Assembly (NCBI GenBank): GCA_905203555.1
Contig: CAJKWK010000038.1
Coordinates: 1-26,716, forward strand
DNA from: an uncultured Lachnospiraceae bacterium
Lineage (GTDB): Bacteria; Bacillota; Clostridia; Lachnospirales; Lachnospiraceae
Length of the DNA stretch: 26,716 bases
Direction: 5' to 3'
Shown: positions 10,401 to 18,286 of the stretch, one piece after another
Position numbering within the stretch: the stretch's first letter is position 1
How the letters are laid out: each line of letters starts with the position of its first letter
Notes under the pieces: generated by a model
The model's database searches: none
What the model was told of the DNA's origin: nothing
Seen by the model: only the letters and a program-made list of their open reading frames with translations
Made by a program: the position numbers and the translations under genes

Positions 10401-13400
10401 TTGCAGATGCATTTGATGAGACAAAAGCTGCATGGGAGACAGAATATCTGGAATTAAAGACGGTTCTTACACCAGAGGAATATGCTGCAGCCAGAGCTTC
10501 CACCTTAAATGCTCATTATACACAGCCGATTGTGATTGAAAGTATGTATCAGGTGTTGGAGAATCTGGGATTTACAAAAGGAAATATTCTGGAGCCGTCT
10601 ATGGGAGTCGGGAACTTCTTTGGAATGCTTCCGGAGAATCTAAACCAGTCCAAACTCTATGGTGTGGAACTGGACAGCATCAGTGGTAGAATTGCAAAGT
10701 TGCTCTATCCAGATGCCAATATTCAGATTAAAGGGTTTGAGAAGACAGATTATCCTAATGATTTTTTTGATGTGGCGATTGGAAATGTGCCATTTGGTGC
10801 ATACAAGGTCAATGACCGTCAGTATGATCGCTACAATTTCATGATTCATGATTACTTTCTTGCCAAGACTATAGATCAGTTACGTCCAGGCGGCGTGGCT
10901 GCGCTGATCACAACAAAGGGAACCATGGATAAAGCATCACCGGAAGTTCGGAAATATCTGGCAGAGCGTGCAGACCTGCTGGGCGCAATCCGACTGCCGA
11001 ACACAGCTTTTAAGGCAAATGCAGGAACAGAAGTCAGTGCTGATATCTTGTTTTTCCAAAAGAGGGAAAGCCTTACGAAAGAAATGCCGGAATGGATAAA
11101 TCTGGATAGTGATGTCAATGGAATTACGGTCAATCAGTATTTTGTTCAGCATCCGGAAATGATTCTGGGTGAGATGAAAGAAGTGTCCGGTCCGTATGGT
11201 ATGGAAACAACCTGTGCTCCAATGGAAGGAGCTGATCTGGAATTACAGTTACAAGAAGCTGTAAAACACATCAAGGGAAGTATGGCACCGGCAGTAGATG
11301 TGGAGACAGAACTGGATGAGATGCCAGAGAGTATTCCAGCAGATCCAAATGTGCGAAATTACAGTTATACGGTGGTAGATGATCAGGTATATTACCGTGT
11401 CAACTCTTTGATGAATCAGGTGAAAATGCCTGCCGCCACTGCAGAACGTGTGAAAGGCATGGTTGCAATTCGTGATACTGTTCGTGAGTTGATCGCCATG
11501 CAGATGGAGGAATCCGTCATAGACGAAGAAATCCGGAAACAGCAGGAGAAACTAAATCAGGTATATGATACCTACACGGCAAAGTATGGAGTCATTGGAA
11601 GTAATGCCAACAAACGGGCGTTTTCTGATGACTCTTCTTATTGCCTATTGTGTTCTCTGGAAGATCTGAACGAAGATGGAACATTGAAGCGAAAAGCAGA
11701 TATGTTTACAAAACGAACTATCAAAAAGGCAGTAGCAGTAACCAGCGTAGAAACAGCGACAGAAGCGTTAGCATTATCTTTGAATGAAAGAGCAAAGGTG
11801 GATCTGACCTATATGGCACAGCTGACTGGAAAGACCGAAGAAAAAATCACGGAGGAACTGGTTGGAGTTATCTTTAAGAATCCACTGACAGACCAGTGGG
11901 AGAGTGGAGATGAGTATTTATCTGGAAATGTCAGGGATAAATTAAACACTGCGAGAACCTTTGCCGAGAGTCACCCGGAATTCACACCGAATGTCCGTGC
12001 TTTAGAGGCAGTTCAGCCGAGAAATCTGGAAGCATCTGAGATTGAGGTGCGTGTTGGAGCCACATGGATTGAACCTTCGGATTATCAGGATTTTATGGTA
12101 GAACTGCTTCATACGCCATGGTATCTTGCACAGAAGGAAATACAGGTAAAATTCTCTGAGGTAAATGGTGAGTGGAGGATTACAGGAAAGAATGCCGACA
12201 GTCCAAGAAATGCGTTTGCCTATGCAACGTATGGAACTGAGAGAGCAAATGCCTATAAGATTCTGGAAGATACCCTGAACCTGAAAGATGTACGCATCTA
12301 TGATAAGAGTGTCAATGAGAATGGTGATGAAATCCGTGTCCTCAATAAGAAAGAAACCATGCTGGCATCGCAGAAGCAGGATGCAATGAAAGCAGCATTT
12401 AAGGATTGGATTTTTAAAGACCAGAAGAGACGAGAGAGGCTGGTAAAAGTGTATAATGAACGATTTAATAGCATCCGTCCCCGTGAATACGATGGCAGTC
12501 ATTTAACTTTCCCTGGAATGAATCCGGAAATAGAGCTTCGCCCACATCAGAAAAACGCTGTCGCACACCAGCTTTACGGAGACAATGTACTTCTGGCACA
12601 CGTAGTAGGAGCTGGTAAGACCTACGAAATGGTAGCAGCTGCAATGGAAAGTAAGAGACTGGGATTATCACAGAAGAATCTCTTTGTCGTGCCAAACCAT
12701 TTGACGGAGCAGTGGGGTGCAGAATTCCTACAGTTATATCCGGGAGCCAATATCCTGGTTGCAACCAAGAAAGATTTTGAACCGGCAAACCGAAAGAAGT
12801 TCTGTGCCCGGATCGCTATGGGAAATTATGATGCTATTATCATTGGACATTCCCAGTTTGAGCGTATTCCAATCTCTGATGAACGTCAGGAAGCCATGTT
12901 ACGGAAGCAGATTGATGATCTGGAAATGGCAATTCAGAGTGCAAGGTATGAACAGGATGGCGGACATTATACCGTCAAACAGATTGAAAAGACCAGAAAG
13001 ACACTGCAGACAAGGCTGGAAAAACTGAATCAGAAAGAGAAAAAAGATCAGGTAGTTACGTTTGAAGAACTGGGAGTGGATCACTTGTATGTAGATGAAG
13101 CACACAGCTATAAAAATGCGTTTCTTTATACAAAAATGAGAAATGTAGCCGGGATTGCACAGAACGAAGCACAGAAGTCCGCAGATATGTTCAATAAATG
13201 TCAGTATCTGGATGAGATTACCGGAGGGAAAGGCATTACCTTTGCTACAGGCACACCAATCAGCAACAGCATGACGGAATTATATGTTATGCAGCGGTAT
13301 CTGCAGAACAGCAAATTACAAAATATGGGACTTGGATTGTTTGATTCTTGGGCTTCCACTTTTGGAGAAGTTGTCACGAGTATCGAACTTGCACCGGAAG

Positions 13401-15088
13401 GAACAGGTTATCGTGCAAAGTCCAGATTCGCACGGTTTTATAATATTCCGGAACTGATGAATATGTTCAAGGAGATTGCAGATATCAAGACTTCCGATCA
13501 GTTAAAGCTTCCTGTGCCGGAAGCGGAATATGAAACAGTGGTGCTGAAACCAACGGAACAACAGAAAGAAATCGTAGAAAGTCTGGGAGAACGTGCAGAA
13601 GTTGTCAGAAACGGCGGGGTAGATGCCTCGGTCGATAATATGCTAAAAATCACCAATGACGGAAGGAAGTTAGCATTGGATCAGCGTTTGGTGAATGAAT
13701 TATTGCCAGATAATCCAGAAAGTAAAATATCAGTTTGTGCAAAGAAAAGCTATGAAATATGGAAAGACACAGCAGCACAGAAATCCGCACAGTTGATTTT
13801 CTGTGATTTGAGCACACCAAAAGGTGATGGCAGTTTCAATGTTTATGATGACTTGAAGCAAAAACTGATGGAGAAAGGTGTACCGGAAAAAGAGATTGCT
13901 TTTATTCATGATGCAAATACAGAAGCAAAGAAGACGGAGCTGTTTGGAAAAGTGAAATCCGGGCAGGTTCGTTTTTTGATTGGCTCAACAGCAAAGATGG
14001 GTGCAGGAACCAATGTGCAGGATCGTTTGATTGCCCTGCATCATCTGGATATTGGTTGGAAACCATCTGACTTGGAACAGAGGGAAGGACGTATTATCCG
14101 TCAGGGAAACCATAATAAAAAGGTTCATATCTTCCGGTATGTAACAGAATCCACATTCGACAGTTATATGTGGCAGTTAATCGAGAACAAGCAGAAATTC
14201 ATCTCCCAGATCATGACCAGCAAAGCACCGGTCAGAAGTTGTGAAGATGTGGACGAAGCGGCGCTGTCCTATGCAGAGGTCAAAGCACTTGCAACCGGAA
14301 ATCCGGCAGTAAAAGAGAAGATGGCATTGGATGTGGACGTGGCAAAGTTGAAACTTTTAAAAGCCAACCACATGAATAATCAGTACCGTTTGGAAGATGA
14401 CATTGCAAGGAATTTTCCGCAACAGATTGCAAAACTGATGGAGATCATTGACAGCTACAAGGCAGACATCGCTCATTTTTCTGAGCATAAAATCACAGAT
14501 CCAGAGCAGTTTTCTATGGAAATCAGTGGCAAAGTGTTCACAGAAAAGAAAGAGGCAGGTACGGCACTTCTGGCGGTCTGCAAAGACATTAAGTCTGTAG
14601 ATGCAGCTATGGACATTGGAAGCTATCAGGGATTTAACATGAGAATCCAATTCGACAGCTGGAGCAAAGAGTTTATCCTGTCTGTAAAGCATGAATCGGT
14701 AGCTAAAGTTCGGTTGGGAGCCGATGCTCTAGGAAATATCACTCGTATCAACAACCTTTTGGAAAGCTATCCGGAGAAACTGGCAGAAGCAGAACAACGG
14801 CTGGAAACGGTTCAGGAGCAGATGACAAATGCCAAAGAGGAAGTCGGGAAGCCATTTCCAAAAGAAGAGGAACTGAGCCAAAAACTGGAGCGGCTGTCAG
14901 AATTAAATGCACTTCTCAATATGGATGAACGGGAAGATACAGAAACAGAGCAGTCGGAATCAAAAGAGAAAGAAGAAAGACCGGCACGAGGTTCTATCCA
15001 TGAGAAGCTGCAGATTTATAAAGAAAAGAGTCAGCGGGAAAGTGAAACTGGCAAGGAAAATAGAAAACGGGACTTCGGTCTGGAATAA
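7406..15088 (+). CDS. Giant N12-class methylase / SNF2-type helicase polyvalent protein of the ICE
   Basis: This protein has 2560 residues; the ATG at 7406 lies 6 bases after AAGGAG. The N-terminus (about 1-125) resembles the ArdC-like N-terminal domain. A low-complexity Gln/Glu/Asp/Ser linker runs from about 280 to 405. Two related modules, each with a KEYGTGG box, lie at about 434-545 and 650-755. The methylase-like part has motif I EPSMGVGNFFG (1063-1073) and GNVPFG (N1127) in place of NPPF. The SNF2/superfamily 2 helicase part has Walker A HVVGAGKT (K1738), DEAH (1897-1900), the ATGTPISNS motif and the C-lobe QREGRIIRQGN (2225-2235). The C-terminal coiled coil ends with GSIHEKLQIYKEK. Proteins of this architecture are hallmark genes of Firmicutes ICEs; suggested roles are handling or protecting transferred DNA. 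The reaction is not established, and the NVPF form makes active methylation uncertain. It is alone between two hairpins. Confidence 0.88.
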   Translation: MANKLYAMEQLTEEVAKDVAASPQEWMRFLNTASRLYKYTFPEQLLIYVQRPEATAVASMEIWNQKMYRWIKKGSKGIALIDNTSGPKTKLRYVFDVQDTYKVRNLGKDPQLWNLPVEGEHLVADYLQEQLSLEDTEGGLAESLHQAAKESMQEWLPDALEELRLDVTGTFLEELDEQNQKVEFRELMTNSVWYVLLNRCGLDVQEYLDVEDFRHITDFNQLKILGHLGSAVNEISRPVLMQIGRYVLNDLENDLKTVAKEKEVAYNEFNTLIRESNASNTEDREENKEETDYERDQLQPERRVSDSGYQSGGDERNDWEVRNDEERVSEKSQGSQVQHSDTAEPSGQSSDGNRQPGKAESRQPDVRTSGEKPGTGQNGRRDGMDQTHEPDQSTGRGTGDSGDYLQLSLFPTEEEQLGEIRKAAAALEQPAAFLISDEVVDDILRTGSGQKNTLFHITARLIEGLDNEEMQSFLKEEYGTGGKGFTIDGQKISIWYDNDGIRIRRGDSARRNFDRIVTWEEAADRIRDMYEEGNYVDNLISNNAIEQEQKEMTDLLALHFRDTSRNREERLSYSDWQDVVGAAWTDSEEAAATAYRFEWLQEDMEKNPEDYHRWEIQHNPEYFQRYKDLQRERSWVDQQFKVERPALSFITQDEIDAVLRRGGITAGGRNRIYEYFMEHHDMKDAAEFLKKEYGTGGSSSGIPGADASDASHDAKGLKLAKGKIGSPEVEVLLKWNKVAERVRQLIRTDDYLSPEEMEKYEERQEAQRLADLEEAQQMLGEQLEQDTLTAEDINDLRLVDSEYMSGTRTKIHDFDCKVNGEANRLQYTLEYHDDGEGFTIHTEKDDIWNRMSTQELERLDVKLGQEVLYYHYHNKTVNADTLDELREIKEEIMEEESSYFTAISQRVWTDYDKKEKELSGEVEVSEEKESLEEINGISEPIPATNFRITDDELGQGTAKEKFRANIRAIQLLKKCEDENCNATPEEQEILSRYVGWGGLADAFDETKAAWETEYLELKTVLTPEEYAAARASTLNAHYTQPIVIESMYQVLENLGFTKGNILEPSMGVGNFFGMLPENLNQSKLYGVELDSISGRIAKLLYPDANIQIKGFEKTDYPNDFFDVAIGNVPFGAYKVNDRQYDRYNFMIHDYFLAKTIDQLRPGGVAALITTKGTMDKASPEVRKYLAERADLLGAIRLPNTAFKANAGTEVSADILFFQKRESLTKEMPEWINLDSDVNGITVNQYFVQHPEMILGEMKEVSGPYGMETTCAPMEGADLELQLQEAVKHIKGSMAPAVDVETELDEMPESIPADPNVRNYSYTVVDDQVYYRVNSLMNQVKMPAATAERVKGMVAIRDTVRELIAMQMEESVIDEEIRKQQEKLNQVYDTYTAKYGVIGSNANKRAFSDDSSYCLLCSLEDLNEDGTLKRKADMFTKRTIKKAVAVTSVETATEALALSLNERAKVDLTYMAQLTGKTEEKITEELVGVIFKNPLTDQWESGDEYLSGNVRDKLNTARTFAESHPEFTPNVRALEAVQPRNLEASEIEVRVGATWIEPSDYQDFMVELLHTPWYLAQKEIQVKFSEVNGEWRITGKNADSPRNAFAYATYGTERANAYKILEDTLNLKDVRIYDKSVNENGDEIRVLNKKETMLASQKQDAMKAAFKDWIFKDQKRRERLVKVYNERFNSIRPREYDGSHLTFPGMNPEIELRPHQKNAVAHQLYGDNVLLAHVVGAGKTYEMVAAAMESKRLGLSQKNLFVVPNHLTEQWGAEFLQLYPGANILVATKKDFEPANRKKFCARIAMGNYDAIIIGHSQFERIPISDERQEAMLRKQIDDLEMAIQSARYEQDGGHYTVKQIEKTRKTLQTRLEKLNQKEKKDQVVTFEELGVDHLYVDEAHSYKNAFLYTKMRNVAGIAQNEAQKSADMFNKCQYLDEITGGKGITFATGTPISNSMTELYVMQRYLQNSKLQNMGLGLFDSWASTFGEVVTSIELAPEGTGYRAKSRFARFYNIPELMNMFKEIADIKTSDQLKLPVPEAEYETVVLKPTEQQKEIVESLGERAEVVRNGGVDASVDNMLKITNDGRKLALDQRLVNELLPDNPESKISVCAKKSYEIWKDTAAQKSAQLIFCDLSTPKGDGSFNVYDDLKQKLMEKGVPEKEIAFIHDANTEAKKTELFGKVKSGQVRFLIGSTAKMGAGTNVQDRLIALHHLDIGWKPSDLEQREGRIIRQGNHNKKVHIFRYVTESTFDSYMWQLIENKQKFISQIMTSKAPVRSCEDVDEAALSYAEVKALATGNPAVKEKMALDVDVAKLKLLKANHMNNQYRLEDDIARNFPQQIAKLMEIIDSYKADIAHFSEHKITDPEQFSMEISGKVFTEKKEAGTALLAVCKDIKSVDAAMDIGSYQGFNMRIQFDSWSKEFILSVKHESVAKVRLGADALGNITRINNLLESYPEKLAEAEQRLETVQEQMTNAKEEVGKPFPKEEELSQKLERLSELNALLNMDEREDTETEQSESKEKEERPARGSIHEKLQIYKEKSQRESETGKENRKRDFGLE

Positions 15089-15098
15089 GAAAACAAGG

Positions 15099-15148
15099 AA
15101 GATGGCATAATCTAGCAGAAAGAATGTTCTGTGGGTTATGCCTTCTTT
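15099..15148 (+). terminator. Long hairpin between the helicase gene and the YodL gene
   Basis: The arm 15099-15110 (AAGATGGCATAA) pairs with 15136-15147 (TTATGCCTTCTT), 11 of 12 bases. Inside, CAGAA (15116-15120) can pair with TTCTG (15127-15131). The following T-run is weak, so this may be a processing or attenuation hairpin rather than a strong terminator. It lies about 10 bases before the GGGAGGA ribosome binding site of the next gene. Confidence 0.55.
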
Positions 15149-15169
15149 CAGAATACGGGAGGAACTTAT

Positions 15170-17920
15170 ATGGCAAGAAGTATGATAACAGGTAGAGAAA
15201 CACAGAAAATGCAGGAATATACGCAGGAACGGATCAATCAGGCAGAGCGTAGAGGCGTAGAATTTCCAACAGATGTAAAAGAACAGATTTCTGAATATGC
15301 GAATCTGATCGGTGAGGAAGAGAAAGTTAGGACTCTGGTAAGAAATCTGGCAGATGCATTGAGCAAAGCAGATGAGGAAAGTGTAGAGGATTTACTGGAT
15401 GATGCAAGAATGGATATTCAGGACTTACCAGATCCAACCATAGGCAAGCTGGAACTTCGGGATTATGGATATACAGCAGAGGATATGGTACCGCTTAGAA
15501 AAGAAGCAGCCTTAGATTATCACAGGATGGGTTCTAAGATTTATTGCTTGGGCAGCGATGGCGGTAAGGGAGAGTATGCAAGTAAAGAAATGATACAGGC
15601 ACATGAAGGTCTGTTTGGCATGGAATCGCAGATGTGGGAACGGATAAGGGATCGGGATCTGGATTATGCCGATGAAGATTTTGGAGCATTTCAGGAGCCT
15701 ATGAGTGTCATTGACCAGGAAGAAGCACTGAAATTATACGATGCCGGAGCAGATATCTATCTGATCACTAATTTTTCATCACCAATTTATGTCACGGAAC
15801 GCAAGGAAATCGAACGAGGACCGGAGCATTATCAGATGTCCATGGCAGAACGGGAGCGTTTCCGTAACCTGGAATGGGAAATGCAGAAATATCCGCAGAT
15901 TCAGTCTTTGAAAGAGGCAAACCTGTTGTTAGGAACAAGGCGAACCTTTGGTATTTATCAGATCAAAGATGATTCACCGGGCGAAAATTATGCATTTATG
16001 AATATGAGTTTTATTGAAAGTCATGGTATGCAGATAAAAAAAGAAGATTATAAGCTGGTCTATGTTGGAGAATTACTGGGAAATACGTCACTGGATGATA
16101 TTTTTGAAAGGTTCAACATTGATAGACCGAAAGACTTCCGTGGGCATTCCCTGTCTGTCAGTGATATCGTTGTTTTGAATGATGGGGAAAAAGTAACAGC
16201 TCATTTTGTAGACAGTATCAGTTTTGAACAGCTGGATTCTTTCTTGAATCTGGAAGAACAGGTTCTTAGTGAACTGGCATATGAGGTAGGAGAACGGTAT
16301 TTTGCTATTCAGAGGACAGAAGAAGGATACGATTATTCCTTTTACGATGAAGATTTCCGTCTGATGGATGGTGGCGTCTATGAAAATGATGAAATTTCTA
16401 TTGAAGAAGCGGCAGAGGAACTTTTGGAAGACGAAGGCTGGACTGGAGAACGCATCCGTGGGGATTATGATCAGTTGATGGAAAAAGTGAAAGAAATGGA
16501 TGAGGTTGTAATGGCAGAGATTCAGAAAAGCCAGGGCGAATATAAGCCACTGGCTAAGGTAGAAGAACTGGAAGAGGCGAATTATAACATGATTGACAAT
16601 GTACTTAACAATATGCCACTGAAGAAAGAACCTTATCTGGAATACTTTGCCACAGAATGTGATGAGTTCCATGATATGGGAGCTTATGAAAAAAGTACCG
16701 ATGTTAATCAGATAGCTGCAGTCTATGAAAAATATAAGGAGAATCCAGAAACTGCGTATCTGGGATGCTCGATGGGAATTATCTATCGTGATCCGGAAGA
16801 CAGTTACTACGATGATGCTGAATTTACAATCGTAAAAGGAAATACAGTACTTGGAAATCTGATGGATGATGTTCGGTTTTATGGAGAGCTTGCACTGGTA
16901 CGGGAAGGGATTGAGAAAATTCATGAAGCATTGCCGGACTACAAGTATGTACCGATGAGGGATGTTCGAGAAGCAATGTATCCAGAGAAGATGACCACAG
17001 AACAGCTGGCAGAGGCACTGGATGAGATTGCAGAAGCTTTTGATCCGTATGAGTATCGAGATAATGTGGAGCCGGGAGAAAATACGGTACAAGAGGTGAT
17101 GTTGGATTTGCAGAGTGGCAATACACATTCTTATATTTCTTATCTGAAGGATATTGTAGACGAAGAATGCGACTTGTCTGTTCGTGCAGACGTATTGATG
17201 GAAAGACTGAAAGCCTATGAACCGGAGCTTCCAAAAGATATGGAACCAATGGTGTATGTGAATTATTGTGAGAAAAGTGAGCTGGGGAATCCAAGATGTC
17301 AAAAGTTATCTGATCTGGATTCAAAAACCGTAGAACAGGACAAAGCCTGGTATGCTGATCGTGATCCAAACACTAACGAACCCAAAACGACAGCACAAAT
17401 GTTTTTTACAGTATATTATGCTGAGAAAGGTGACAAAATGCTGCACCATTTTCAGGGGAAGATAGATATTGGTACCGGAAACGGAGGTATCATCAGTCAA
17501 TTAAAGATGCAGAATGAAATGAAGTTGACAGATGAAAGCTGGATCAGCTATCAGCAAGGAAAAGGCAATGAAGAATATCAGAAGTATATGGAAGATCTGA
17601 CGGATATGCAGAATCATGTACTGCCGTATTTGCAGAGCTTTTGCAGTCTGGAAGAAAAAGGTGTGAAGGAGAAACGAGAACAGCAGGTAGCAGAGAAAAA
17701 TGAGAGCAGAGAAGCTGTGCCAAGATCTGGCGTTGATGAAAATACAGGAGTTAAGGACGCAGGGAAAGCTGAAAGAAAGGCAGTAGCACAGAAAAAGGCA
17801 ATGCCAGGAAAAGAGAAAAAACCGTCAATCCATGAACGATTGGAAATCAATAAGAGAATTATCCAGGAAAAGCAGGGAAAAGATAAGCCTGAGAGAGGAG
17901 CTGATTTGGGTGTAAGATAA
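15170..17920 (+). CDS. YodL-domain polyvalent ICE protein
   Basis: This 916-residue protein starts at the ATG at 15170, 6 bases after GGGAGGA (15158-15164). An in-frame GTG at 15131 lies inside the hairpin and has no ribosome binding site, so I reject it as the start. Residues 1-250 are mainly charged helices. Residues about 259-358 form a YodL domain: TFGIYQI, then YKLVYVGELL, FNIDRPKDFRGHSLSVSDIV and a VDSISFEQLDSF end. Mixed alpha/beta segments follow that resemble large polyvalent protein-associated domains. The tail is basic and includes SIHERLEINKR (886-896). YodL proteins accompany the giant helicase in Firmicutes ICEs and phages; they may protect or act on the incoming element, but no reaction is known. 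It is cytoplasmic and ends the backbone block, with a strong terminator directly after it. Confidence 0.8.
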   Translation: MARSMITGRETQKMQEYTQERINQAERRGVEFPTDVKEQISEYANLIGEEEKVRTLVRNLADALSKADEESVEDLLDDARMDIQDLPDPTIGKLELRDYGYTAEDMVPLRKEAALDYHRMGSKIYCLGSDGGKGEYASKEMIQAHEGLFGMESQMWERIRDRDLDYADEDFGAFQEPMSVIDQEEALKLYDAGADIYLITNFSSPIYVTERKEIERGPEHYQMSMAERERFRNLEWEMQKYPQIQSLKEANLLLGTRRTFGIYQIKDDSPGENYAFMNMSFIESHGMQIKKEDYKLVYVGELLGNTSLDDIFERFNIDRPKDFRGHSLSVSDIVVLNDGEKVTAHFVDSISFEQLDSFLNLEEQVLSELAYEVGERYFAIQRTEEGYDYSFYDEDFRLMDGGVYENDEISIEEAAEELLEDEGWTGERIRGDYDQLMEKVKEMDEVVMAEIQKSQGEYKPLAKVEELEEANYNMIDNVLNNMPLKKEPYLEYFATECDEFHDMGAYEKSTDVNQIAAVYEKYKENPETAYLGCSMGIIYRDPEDSYYDDAEFTIVKGNTVLGNLMDDVRFYGELALVREGIEKIHEALPDYKYVPMRDVREAMYPEKMTTEQLAEALDEIAEAFDPYEYRDNVEPGENTVQEVMLDLQSGNTHSYISYLKDIVDEECDLSVRADVLMERLKAYEPELPKDMEPMVYVNYCEKSELGNPRCQKLSDLDSKTVEQDKAWYADRDPNTNEPKTTAQMFFTVYYAEKGDKMLHHFQGKIDIGTGNGGIISQLKMQNEMKLTDESWISYQQGKGNEEYQKYMEDLTDMQNHVLPYLQSFCSLEEKGVKEKREQQVAEKNESREAVPRSGVDENTGVKDAGKAERKAVAQKKAMPGKEKKPSIHERLEINKRIIQEKQGKDKPERGADLGVR

Positions 17921-17929
17921 ACAATAAAG

Positions 17930-17971
17930 CCTGGTAGATGATTTTAAAGATCATTTACCAGGTGTTTTTTT
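17930..17971 (+). terminator. Strong rho-independent terminator closing the ICE backbone block
   Basis: CCTGGTAGATGAT (17930-17942) pairs with ATCATTTACCAGG (17950-17962), giving a 13-bp stem with one G-T pair and a 7-base loop, followed by TGTTTTTTTG. It lies 10 bases after the YodL gene stop and separates that gene from the R-M operon. Confidence 0.85.
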
Positions 17972-18029
17972 GTGAAAATCTTAGAAAACAATAACAAATC
18001 AAACAACCTAGAAGAAAATTTAATTTTGG

Positions 18030-18058
18030 TTGAAACTATTCCGATAAAAGAATATACT
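18030..18058 (+). promoter_or_regulatory. Sigma-70 type promoter of the R-M operon
   Basis: TTGAAA (18030-18035) and TATACT (18053-18058) are separated by exactly 17 bases, close to consensus. Transcription would start around 18065, before the GGAGG (18083-18087) of the HTH gene. A second AT-rich box TATAAT (18059-18064) lies just downstream. The terminator before it makes an independent promoter necessary. Confidence 0.7.
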
Positions 18059-18093
18059 TATAATAGGCTTGTTGTATCGTTTGGAGGAAAATT

Positions 18094-18264
18094 ATGGATT
18101 ATATAACAACGATAGAAATGTCAAAAATATGGGGAATTTCATCTAGAAGAATTTCTCTTTTATGTAGCCAGGGAAGAGTGCCTGGAGCAGAGAAAAAGGG
18201 AAAGACTTGGCTAATACCAAAAGATGCGGTAAAGCCAACAGATCCGCGAAAGAAAAATAGATGA
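18094..18264 (+). CDS. Small excisionase-like HTH DNA-binding protein
   Basis: The 56-residue product starts at ATG 18094, 6 bases after GGAGG. It begins MDYITTIEMSKIWGIS and contains a winged-HTH pattern like that of excisionase/MerR-type HTH_17 proteins: a helix with EMSKIWGIS, a recognition helix SRRISLLCSQGRVPG, then the strand pair KKGKTWLIPKDA. The tail KPTDPRKKNR is basic. It is the first gene after the operon promoter and ends 22 bases before hsdR, so it is co-transcribed with the R-M genes. Known relatives act in recombination directionality or as small regulators. Here it could control the operon, assist the tyrosine recombinase downstream, or do neither; the sequence does not decide. 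Confidence 0.75.
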   Translation: MDYITTIEMSKIWGISSRRISLLCSQGRVPGAEKKGKTWLIPKDAVKPTDPRKKNR

Positions 18265-18286
18265 CGTATTGGAGGTTATAATACTT

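Noticed and set aside
16088..17302. A 404-codon open frame on the minus strand inside the YodL gene
   Set aside because: It is rich in Phe, Ile, Cys and His in the way of antisense shadow frames, has no ribosome binding site and overlaps a well-supported gene.
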